The notes under the pieces are model-generated. The model was not told the origin of the DNA. It saw only the letters and a program-made list of their open reading frames with translations, and searched no databases. This document shows positions 1 to 5,632 of a stretch of DNA of 7,631 nt, one piece after another; the first letter of the stretch is position 1, and each line of letters begins with the position of its first letter. Source of the stretch: Gemmataceae bacterium (GTDB lineage Bacteria; Planctomycetota; Planctomycetia; Gemmatales; Gemmataceae); NCBI GenBank assembly GCA_020847555.1, contig JADLBT010000541.1, forward strand, positions 1 to 7,631, in the 5' to 3' direction. Both the position numbers and the translations under genes were made by a program.

Positions 1-26
1 CGGCCGGGCGCCGTCTCCGTCCCACG

Positions 27-2282
27 CTACTCTCCGGTCGGGCGCAACGGCAGGTTCGGCTCGCCGTTCGTCGGCTGCCCGAGCAACACCGGCGGGAGCA
101 GTGCCTCCCCGGCCCGCGCGGGCGGCGCGGCCTCGGACAGGCTGGGGACCGCCGTCAGACGCGGCGTCTCCATGCGCGCCACGGGGCGAACGGCGTCGCC
201 GCCCTGCGGCGGGGTGAACGGCTTGCCGACCTGCGCCGGCAGGTGGGTCTGGCGCGGCCCGCTCGCGTGCTGCTCGGCCAGGCGCGTCCCCTCAAGCAGG
301 GCCGGCAGGCTCGGCGCCTCGCCGGGCTGGAGGGCCGGCAGCTTCGCCGTCGAGTCGGGCGCCGGCAGCAGGCGCGGGGCCGCGACCGCACGCTCCCGCA
401 GAACCAGGGCCTTCGTCCGCTCGCGCTCGTGGTCGGTCGCCCGGACCTGAGCGCACTGCGGCAACGGACCCTCGGCGATGGCGATGCTGTCGTACTGCTG
501 GATCGTTCCCTTGGCGAACTCCAGCCCGACCAGCGCGTTGTTGTAGCTGACCACCGCCTGGAACTCGGCGCTGAGGGCGGCTGCCCACTGGCGCTGCGAG
601 TCGAGCAGGAAGTCGATCGTGATCTTGCCGATGGCGTACTTGCGGAACCGGGCCTCCACCTGCTCGGCCAGGGCCATACGCTCCTGCCGCCGCGCCTCGA
701 TCACCTTGAACGACTCCAGCACCTGCCGATACTGCTTCGCCAGGGCGTTCTCCGCCTTGATCTCCTGCTCGCGCAGCCCGTAGTACGCCTGCGCCAGCCC
801 CAGCTTCGCCTGCCGCACGGCCGCGTTCTCCAGCCGGAACCCGAGCGGGACGTTGAGTGTCAGCCCGACTGTCCAGTCGTTGAAGTGATCGGACGACAAC
901 GCCCGGAAGGCGTTGTTGGTACGCGGCGTCCCGGTCCCGTCAATGTAATTGCCGTTGCCGTCCAGGCGCGACCCGAACCCGACGGCGGTGTAGGTCGCGG
1001 CCATGCGCAGATCCGGCTTGAGGAAGTTGCGCTGGGCGATCAGGTTGAACTGCCGGACCTTCAGCTCCTCGCGCGTCAGGATCAGTTCCGGTCGGCGGCT
1101 CAGAGCGTCCTGGAGGGCGGCCGCCCAGTCCGGGTGGACCGGAGCCTGGGTCGGGGCGTCCGCCGGCACCAGCCGCTTGCCGTCCTCGACGGGCAGGCCC
1201 AGAAGGGTGCGCAGGTTGCGCTCCGCCTCCAGCACGCTCCCGAGCGCCTGCAGGCGGTTACCGCGGAACTGCTCGTACTGTGCCCGTGTCGGGGCGAAGT
1301 CGGCGATGTCGATCTTGCCCTCGTCGAAGCGCGCCTTGCCGATGCGCCACGCCTCGTGGGCCAGCCGCAGTGCCTGCTCCGCGCTAAACAGGTTGACGTA
1401 GCTGCCGTACAGGTTCCAGTACGCCGTCTCGACGTTCAGCAGCAGGTAGTTGACGATGCGCTCGAAGTCGGCTCGCCGCTGATCGAAGCGCAGCCGGGCG
1501 ATGAGGATGCCGTCCGTCGTCCGGCGTCCGTTCAGCGCCGGGAACAGGGTGCTGTTCGGGAAGACGCCGAGCAACTGGTTGATCTCGGTGCCGAAGTTAC
1601 GCAGCAGCGGCTGCTCGAACCCGAGCTGCAGCCGGGTCGTGTAGGCCGGGCTGAGGACCGAGAACGCTCCGCGCGGCGGACTGGCGAGGAACTTGTAATC
1701 GGTGCTGAAGGTGATGCCGGCGACGCCGCCGGTCGGCAGCGGCTTGGCCAGCGAGGTATTGAAGTTGGCGCCCTGGCCATTCTGGAACGACGACAGACCC
1801 TGGGTCGGCTCGTCGGTGGTGGTCCACGACAGGCCGCTGGTCCACTGCGTGTCGAACCGGGCGAGCTGGTAGTCGATGTTGCTGGCGTCGATGGCCGGCT
1901 GCAGGGATAGCACCCGGATGCTGTCCGAGCCGAAAAAGCCGAAGAAGCCGCCGCTGCTCGGGATGGAGCCGACCAGATCGTCGTTGGCGAGGCCCGGCGA
2001 GCGCAGGCTCTGCAACCCGGTGTGGCCGTTCTGCAGGGCGATGGCGATGCACTCCTGGAGCGAGATGAAGCGCGGCTCGCGCTCCGGATCGTTGACGGTC
2101 GCGGGCGAGCCGGCCAGCGGAGCGACCGGCTGCGTCCCGGCGGCCGGGTCGGTCTCCAGGTCGGGCGGGAGCTGGAGTCGGCTGTGGAACTCCTCGTAGT
2201 CGGCCTCGCGCAGGAAGTACGTCTGCCCGCATCCGCACAGGGCGAAGATCACCAGTCCGAGCAGCGGCTGCCAGCGCATCAT
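27..2282 (-). CDS. TolC-family outer membrane channel lipoprotein
   Basis: This 751-residue protein belongs to the TolC/outer membrane efflux protein (OEP) family, whose trimers form a barrel and periplasmic tunnel for export. Residues 1-18 are a lipoprotein signal: charged start, hydrophobic core, then lipobox L15-C16-G17-C18, with C18 the likely lipidated cysteine. The first OEP repeat spans about 72-365, beginning ISLQECIAIALQN; the family-typical FEQPLLRNFG lies at 222-231 and helical stretches at 265-360. The second repeat spans about 390-600, with LTLNVPLGFRLENAAVRQA (474-492) as its strand-to-helix turn and a helix at 495-595. Residues from about 605 to the end form a proline- and alanine-rich tail outside the TolC fold. 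The frame stays open upstream to an ATG at 2408, but that extension reads through a palindromic repeat and would bury the signal peptide. The start is therefore one of two adjacent ATGs (2282 or 2279). The gene is divergent from a polysaccharide operon, so a role in glycan or drug export is possible; its substrate cannot be read from sequence. Family confident, function not. Confidence 0.9.
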   Translation of the reverse strand: MMRWQPLLGLVIFALCGCGQTYFLREADYEEFHSRLQLPPDLETDPAAGTQPVAPLAGSPATVNDPEREPRFISLQECIAIALQNGHTGLQSLRSPGLANDDLVGSIPSSGGFFGFFGSDSIRVLSLQPAIDASNIDYQLARFDTQWTSGLSWTTTDEPTQGLSSFQNGQGANFNTSLAKPLPTGGVAGITFSTDYKFLASPPRGAFSVLSPAYTTRLQLGFEQPLLRNFGTEINQLLGVFPNSTLFPALNGRRTTDGILIARLRFDQRRADFERIVNYLLLNVETAYWNLYGSYVNLFSAEQALRLAHEAWRIGKARFDEGKIDIADFAPTRAQYEQFRGNRLQALGSVLEAERNLRTLLGLPVEDGKRLVPADAPTQAPVHPDWAAALQDALSRRPELILTREELKVRQFNLIAQRNFLKPDLRMAATYTAVGFGSRLDGNGNYIDGTGTPRTNNAFRALSSDHFNDWTVGLTLNVPLGFRLENAAVRQAKLGLAQAYYGLREQEIKAENALAKQYRQVLESFKVIEARRQERMALAEQVEARFRKYAIGKITIDFLLDSQRQWAAALSAEFQAVVSYNNALVGLEFAKGTIQQYDSIAIAEGPLPQCAQVRATDHERERTKALVLRERAVAAPRLLPAPDSTAKLPALQPGEAPSLPALLEGTRLAEQHASGPRQTHLPAQVGKPFTPPQGGDAVRPVARMETPRLTAVPSLSEAAPPARAGEALLPPVLLGQPTNGEPNLPLRPTGE

Positions 2283-2285
2283 GTT

Positions 2286-2291
2286 TCCCCC
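2286..2291 (-). promoter_or_regulatory. Ribosome binding site of the TolC-like gene
   Basis: Read on the minus strand this is GGGGGA, followed by AAC and then two in-frame ATG codons in tandem. The spacing is 3 bases to the first ATG (2282) and 6 bases to the second (2279), so the second is at least as likely as the real start. The two options differ by one residue. Either choice excludes the 42-residue upstream extension. Confidence 0.5.
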
Positions 2292-2338
2292 ATCCCGCGT
2301 CGGAACCCGCGACAAGAAGGGTGCGGAGTCAGAGCGAG

Positions 2339-2470
2339 AACCTCTCCCCCGGCCCCCTCCCCGGCAAGGGGAGGGGGAGAAGAAGCGTTCCAGCGCCTGG
2401 CTAATCATTCAGGCGCTCGTACCCATCTTCTCCTCTTCCCTGACAGAGAAGGGGGGTCAGAGGGGTTAGG
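2339..2470. repeat. Composite inverted-repeat element (REPIN-like pair of G/C-rich palindromes)
   Basis: Two similar units of about 45 bases face each other around a central hairpin. The left unit (about 2339-2384) contains a perfect 10-bp stem, CCCCCTCCCC (2353-2362) and GGGGAGGGGG (2368-2377), with loop GGCAA. The right unit (about 2426-2470), read on the minus strand, has the same order of blocks: AACC near its outer end, a C-run, a CTGTCAGG-type loop, then a GGGAAGAGGAGAAG arm toward the centre. The middle holds a third stem, AGCGCCTG (2392-2399) with CAGGCGCT (2410-2417). Two related palindromes in inverted orientation around a spacer is the layout of REPIN/BIME-type elements. It lies between the TolC-like gene and that gene's predicted promoter, so it would be transcribed into the leader RNA. 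The stems are seen directly; the element class is inference. Confidence 0.65.
2392..2417. repeat. Central hairpin of the composite repeat
   Basis: A perfect 8-bp stem, AGCGCCTG against CAGGCGCT, flanks the 10-base AT-rich loop GCTAATCATT. It sits exactly between the two larger palindromic units and holds the most AT-rich bases of the element. The upstream in-frame ATG of the TolC-like reading frame (2408) falls in this loop, a further reason to think that ATG is not a real start. Confidence 0.6.
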
Positions 2471-2518
2471 TTTCCGCCCCGTCTTGCGCATTCCATTGGA
2501 AATTCGTCGAGAGTATGC

Positions 2519-2547
2519 CTCATACGGCATGGTTCGGGACATGTCAA
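2519..2547 (-). promoter_or_regulatory. Sigma70-type promoter for the TolC-like gene
   Basis: On the minus strand there is a perfect -35 hexamer TTGACA (2547-2542), a 17-base spacer, and a -10-like hexamer TATGAG (2524-2519, four of six consensus bases). The hexamers point toward the TolC-like gene with optimal spacing. Transcription would start near 2511-2513 and give a leader of about 230 bases that contains the composite repeat. A perfect -35 at optimal spacing is unlikely in such G+C-rich DNA but not impossible. The -10 is only moderate. Confidence 0.5.
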
Positions 2548-2756
2548 CGCCAGCGCGCCGCGCGCGTGCCTTCGCGGAGGCGCAGAGTGAGAAGCGCGCT
2601 AAGTCCCGGAAACGCCTCGCGGTCCGGGCGTCTCGCTGCGTCCCCCCCCCAGGCCGGCGCAGGGTGGCGGCCCACACCTCGCCCCTCAGGCTCAACAATC
2701 ATGATCACAAGAGGTTATGGATGGGCGCCGGCGCCAGGTTAGAACGACTGAGGAAT

Positions 2757-2780
2757 CCGTTCGGTCCGGACGAAGAACGG
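2757..2780. repeat. Nested hairpin in the intergenic region
   Basis: CCGTTC (2757-2762) pairs with GAACGG (2775-2780), and the 8-bp self-complementary sequence GTCCGGAC (2764-2771) lies inside. It could be an operator-like palindrome or an RNA hairpin. No function can be assigned from the sequence. Confidence 0.3.
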
Positions 2781-2980
2781 TACAGAAGATGTATATAGGG
2801 GCTGATGTCGGAGAACGGGGAATCCTGCATCCGACAGCCAACCCTCCCCCCGGCGGCCTGCGGGCGCGAGCCCCGGGCGCGCCGGGGGGCCAGAGGGCCT
2901 GACCCGCCCACTTTTCGCACAGCCCGCACCTCGCGTTTGCCCACCTCGATCCGCGCGTGCGCACTTCCCTCCTCCCCCAA

Positions 2981-3004
2981 GGAGCCCGGGCCACCCCGGG
3001 CTCC
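2981..3004. terminator. Strong hairpin, possible terminator without a clear U-tract
   Basis: GGAGCCCGGG (2981-2990) and CCCGGGCTCC (2995-3004) form a perfect 10-bp, nearly all G/C stem with the tetraloop CCAC. The stem has the stability of an intrinsic terminator, but the bases after it on the plus strand (CTCGTTGCG) contain few T, and the minus strand offers only TT before a G-run. It is about 250 bases upstream of the Wzc-like gene and about 470 bases beyond the leftward promoter. It therefore ends neither known gene. It might end an unannotated small transcript or act as a structural insulator. Confidence 0.35.
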
Positions 3005-3097
3005 CTCGTTGCGCCGCCCCCACGGCCGGCCCGCGAGCGGGTTGCTGCATTTTGGCGGTCGCGTCGCCAGCGGCCGTTCTGAGGCGAATCCGTGCTC

Positions 3098-3103
3098 TAT
3101 ACT
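3098..3103 (+). promoter_or_regulatory. Possible -10 box for the Wzc-like/dehydratase operon
   Basis: TATACT matches five of six bases of the sigma70 -10 consensus and lies about 155 bases before the start codon. The best -35 candidate (TTCTGA at 3077-3082) matches only three bases and leaves a short 15-base spacer. There is no extended -10 TG. The call rests on position and on the rarity of AT-rich hexamers in this stretch. Confidence 0.25.
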
Positions 3104-3256
3104 TGAACGCGCCCGGAGCGTCGGACCCGGAAGGCCGGCCCCCTGGCCCCCGGAAAGTCACGGTGGACCTGACCTTTTCTCGCACCGCCCGTCGGCCTCC
3201 GGGCGCACCCTTTCGGGCTGCGCGCCGCACCGCCGCTGGCAGGGAATGACATCCGT

Positions 3257-5497
3257 ATGACACCGCGACCCGTCGAGCCCCGTCCCGACCCTGCGCCGTC
3301 CTCGCCCTCCCGGGGGCTGCTGCAGATCGCGTGGGAGCGCCGGTGGGCCGTCGCCCTCGGGCTCCTGTGCGGCGCCGCCGCCGGGGCCGCGTACTACCTG
3401 CTCACCCCCCCGGTCTACACGTCGTCCGCCCAGCTCCTCGTCGTCCGCAAGGCGCCGGAAACGGTTACCGGCGGGGACGGGCGCAGCGGCGCGGCCGAGG
3501 ACTACGTCTCGACCCACCAGGCGATTCTCAAGAGCCCGCTGGTCATCGACCGGGCGATCAAGCTCGGCGGCCTGGTGTCGCTGCCGTCCCTCGCCCACGC
3601 CCGCGACGCCACCGAGGCTGTCCTCCAGCGGCTCACCATCGTCCGCGCCCGCGATCCGGCCGGCGCCAGCAACAACATTCTCACCCTGACCTTCCGCGGC
3701 GCCGGCCCCGACGAGTGCCACCGCGTCCTCGACGCGCTGATCCGGTCCTACCGGCAGGTGGTGGCGGAGACCTACGGCAACGTCAGCGAGGACACGGTCA
3801 CGCTGATCGCGCGTGCCCGCGACGACCTGCACAAGGAACTGGCCCGGAAGGAGGCCGCGTACCGCGCATTCCGCCGCACCGCCCCGCTGATCTGGAAGGG
3901 GAAGGACGGCATCAACCCGCGGCAGGAACGGCTCGAAAAGATCGAGGCCGAGCGCACGGTGCTGGTGCTGCGGCAGGCCGCGGTGAAGGGCAAGCTGGTC
4001 GCGCTGGAGAAGGCGATCGCCGCCAACCACAGCCGTGACGTCCTGCTCGGGCTGGCCGCCGAGATCGCCGGCAAGGCCAGCGCCGAGCGGGCCGCGACCG
4101 TGCCGTCGGCGGCGGTGCGCGACCAGCTCTTCGCCCTGCTGGCGCAGGAGGCCAAACTCCTGGAGCGGCTCGGCCCCAATCACCCCGAGGTGAAGTCGGT
4201 GCGCGAGCAGATCGCGACGGCGCGCGCGTTCCTCGCCCGCCCGTCGGCCGTCTGGGGTGAGCCGCGTGACGCAGCCGAGCGCCCGTTCGACCCGGTCCAG
4301 CTCGCGCTGCAGTCGCTGCGGCAGGAACTGGAACAGATCGAGGCGTCGGCGCGCCTCCTCGCCAGCGTTCACGACCGCGAACAGCAGGAGGCGCGCCGGC
4401 TGGGCGGGGACGAGGTGCAGGACGAGCTGTTCCGCAAGGACATCGCGCGGACGCAGGCTCTGTACGACACCATCGTCAAGCGGCTGCAGGATGCGAGCCT
4501 GGTCAAGGACTTCGGCGGCTACGACGCCCGGGCGATCGCCGCCCCCGGTAGCGGCGGGGTGAGGCAGGTCGAGCCGAGCAAACTGATCGCCGCCGCGCTG
4601 GCCGTCCTGGTGGGCGTGCTCGCAGGGTGCGGGCTGGCGTACCTGGCCGAGGCGACCGACCGGCGCTTCCGGTCGGTCGAGGACATTGGGAAAAGGCTCG
4701 GCGCCCCGGTGCTGGGGCAGATCCCGCGCCTGCGCGCGGAGCGGGTCGGGCGCGGGGGCGCCGGGCTGCCGGAGCCGCTGCTCTGCACGTTCCACCGTCC
4801 GACCTCAACAGCGGCCGAGGCGTACAGGGGCCTGCGCACCGCCCTGTGCTTCCGGGTGCGCGGCGGCGGTCCGCGCGTCATCCAGGTCACGAGCCCCGCC
4901 GCGGGCGACGGCAAGACCACCCTGGCGGCGAATCTGGCGATCAGCCTGGCCCAGTCGGGCAAGCGGGTGGTGCTGGTCGATGCGGATCTGCGCGCCCCGC
5001 GGCTGCACCGCGCCTTCGGGGTAGACGCAGGTCCGGGTCTGGCGGCGGTCATCGACGGGGCGGCCGACCTGGGCGACGCCCTGCGGACGACTGCGGTCCC
5101 CGGACTCCGGCTGCTCCCCGGCGGCACCCCGCCCAGCAACCCAGCCGAACTGCTCACCTCGACCGCCTTCGAGGATCTCCTTGCGGAGCTGAAGGACGAC
5201 AATGATTTCGTCCTCCTCGACAGCCCGGCCGTGCTGGGGGTGACCGACGCGCGCGCCGTCGCGGGCGTGGCCGACGGGGTGCTGCTCGTCCTGCGCGGCC
5301 CGCGCGGCGACCGCGTGCAGGCCGCGCGGGCCGGCGAGGCGCTGGAGTCGGTCGGCGCGCACCTGCTCGGCGTCGCCCTGAACGGAGGGAAGGGAAGCGG
5401 CCATGTCAACCAACCGGCCCCGCCTCCATCACGCCCCGAGAGGCGCAACGGCATCCCCCTCGCCGGGCACCCGCTGTCAGGGGTACGGAACGGGTGA
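3257..5497 (+). CDS. Wzc/ExoP-type polysaccharide chain-length regulator with BY-kinase domain
   Basis: This 746-residue inner-membrane protein has the Wzz-plus-tyrosine-autokinase architecture that controls polymer length and export in Wzy-dependent exopolysaccharide systems. After a proline-rich N-terminus, TM1 is about 29-49. The periplasmic Wzz/GNVR region (about 50-440) is rich in coiled coil (about 185-260, 290-325, 345-415) and includes LGPNHPEVKSVREQI (305-319). TM2 is about 441-464. The cytoplasmic P-loop domain has the oligomerisation motif E521-x2-R524-x2-R527, Walker A SPAAGDGKTT (546-555, K553), Walker A' VVLVDADLR (571-579, D575 and D577) and Walker B FVLLDSP (651-657, D655). 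The last 223 residues contain no tyrosine, so the usual C-terminal tyrosine cluster is missing; the tail from about 711 is short, Pro/Gly-rich and probably disordered. The ATG at 3257 is preceded only by a weak AGGGA (3241-3245), 11 bases away. It is followed by a nucleotide-sugar dehydratase on the same strand, which supports a glycan operon. Family assignment is secure; kinase activity is uncertain. Confidence 0.93.
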   Translation: MTPRPVEPRPDPAPSSPSRGLLQIAWERRWAVALGLLCGAAAGAAYYLLTPPVYTSSAQLLVVRKAPETVTGGDGRSGAAEDYVSTHQAILKSPLVIDRAIKLGGLVSLPSLAHARDATEAVLQRLTIVRARDPAGASNNILTLTFRGAGPDECHRVLDALIRSYRQVVAETYGNVSEDTVTLIARARDDLHKELARKEAAYRAFRRTAPLIWKGKDGINPRQERLEKIEAERTVLVLRQAAVKGKLVALEKAIAANHSRDVLLGLAAEIAGKASAERAATVPSAAVRDQLFALLAQEAKLLERLGPNHPEVKSVREQIATARAFLARPSAVWGEPRDAAERPFDPVQLALQSLRQELEQIEASARLLASVHDREQQEARRLGGDEVQDELFRKDIARTQALYDTIVKRLQDASLVKDFGGYDARAIAAPGSGGVRQVEPSKLIAAALAVLVGVLAGCGLAYLAEATDRRFRSVEDIGKRLGAPVLGQIPRLRAERVGRGGAGLPEPLLCTFHRPTSTAAEAYRGLRTALCFRVRGGGPRVIQVTSPAAGDGKTTLAANLAISLAQSGKRVVLVDADLRAPRLHRAFGVDAGPGLAAVIDGAADLGDALRTTAVPGLRLLPGGTPPSNPAELLTSTAFEDLLAELKDDNDFVLLDSPAVLGVTDARAVAGVADGVLLVLRGPRGDRVQAARAGEALESVGAHLLGVALNGGKGSGHVNQPAPPPSRPERRNGIPLAGHPLSGVRNG

Positions 5498-5525
5498 GAG
5501 GCAGCAGGCAGTCAGCGGGGTTCGG
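5476..5525 (+). repeat. Imperfect short direct repeat across the stop codon of the Wzc-like gene
   Basis: GTCAGGGGTACGG (5476-5488) recurs as GTCAGCGGGGTTCGG (5511-5525). The stop codon (5495-5497) and a GCAGCAGGCAG stretch lie between the copies. The last codons of the Wzc-like gene therefore lie in the repeat. It may be a remnant of a short dispersed repeat or chance similarity. Confidence 0.25.
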
Positions 5526-5537
5526 GGATAAGGGCGG

Positions 5538-5554
5538 TGGGCGAAGTCCGCCCA
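5538..5554 (+). other. Intercistronic hairpin 1
   Basis: TGGGCG (5538-5543) pairs with CGCCCA (5549-5554) around the 5-base loop AAGTC. It lies 41 bases after the stop of the Wzc-like gene and has no T-run after it, so it is not a standard terminator. In a shared transcript it could slow decay or set the ratio of the two proteins. Confidence 0.35.
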
Positions 5555-5571
5555 GGATCGCGCCAGCGCAC

Positions 5572-5596
5572 CCTGGGGACGGTGGGTGCCCCCAGG
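5572..5596 (+). other. Intercistronic hairpin 2
   Basis: CCTGGGG (5572-5578) pairs with CCCCAGG (5590-5596) across an 11-base loop. It ends 36 bases before the dehydratase start codon. The following bases (AAACGTTCC) are not a U-tract. With the preceding hairpin it forms a structured spacer between the two co-directional genes. Confidence 0.35.
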
Positions 5597-5618
5597 AAAC
5601 GTTCCCCGCCGACGAACC

Positions 5619-5628
5619 AGAGAGAGAA
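5619..5628 (+). promoter_or_regulatory. Ribosome binding site that fixes the dehydratase start
   Basis: The purine run AGAGAGAGAA ends four bases before the ATG at 5633. The frame is open farther upstream to a GTG at 5537, but those 32 codons read through both hairpins and give a polar, unrelated peptide before the first membrane segment. The ATG at 5633 is therefore the better start. Confidence 0.5.
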
Positions 5629-5632
5629 CATC

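Larger units (their letters stand above)
2471..3256. other. Gene-free part of the divergent intergenic region
   Basis: I see no convincing gene here. Open frames on both strands translate to arginine-, proline- and glycine-rich strings with no recognisable fold, as expected by chance in G+C-rich DNA. The region contains the leftward promoter, a run of nine C at 2642-2650, a 12-bp palindrome at 2724-2735 (GGCGCCGGCGCC), a nested hairpin at 2757-2780, an AT-rich patch around 2788-2798 and a strong hairpin at 2981-3004. The only -10-like box pointing to the Wzc-like gene is at 3098-3103. Its length leaves room for regulatory sites or a small RNA. Confidence 0.55.

Noticed and set aside
243..1910. 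555-codon open frame opposite the TolC-like gene
   Set aside because: It lies wholly antisense to a recognisable protein gene, and its Arg/Gln/Leu/Val-rich translation resembles no fold. Long antisense frames are expected in such G+C-rich DNA.
2283..2408. 42-residue N-terminal extension of the TolC-like protein to the ATG at 2408
   Set aside because: It reads through the palindromic repeat, starts in a hairpin loop, and would place the lipoprotein signal in the interior of the protein.
2792..2797. TATATA as a promoter -10 box
   Set aside because: No acceptable -35 hexamer lies 15-19 bases upstream on either strand, so I mention it only as an AT-rich patch.
2805..3260. Open frame whose stop overlaps the ATG of the Wzc-like gene (ATGA), resembling translational coupling
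   Set aside because: The translation is Pro/Arg/Gly-rich with no fold, it reads through the 2981-3004 hairpin, and an equally long frame exists on the other strand. The overlap is probably chance.
3158..4795. 545-codon open frame opposite the Wzc-like gene
   Set aside because: It is antisense to a gene with clear Wzz and P-loop motifs, and its own translation has no recognisable motif.
5537..5632. 32-residue N-terminal extension of the dehydratase to a GTG at 5537
   Set aside because: It covers two hairpins, lacks a ribosome site and gives a polar peptide before TM1. The ATG at 5633 has a purine-rich site in front of it.
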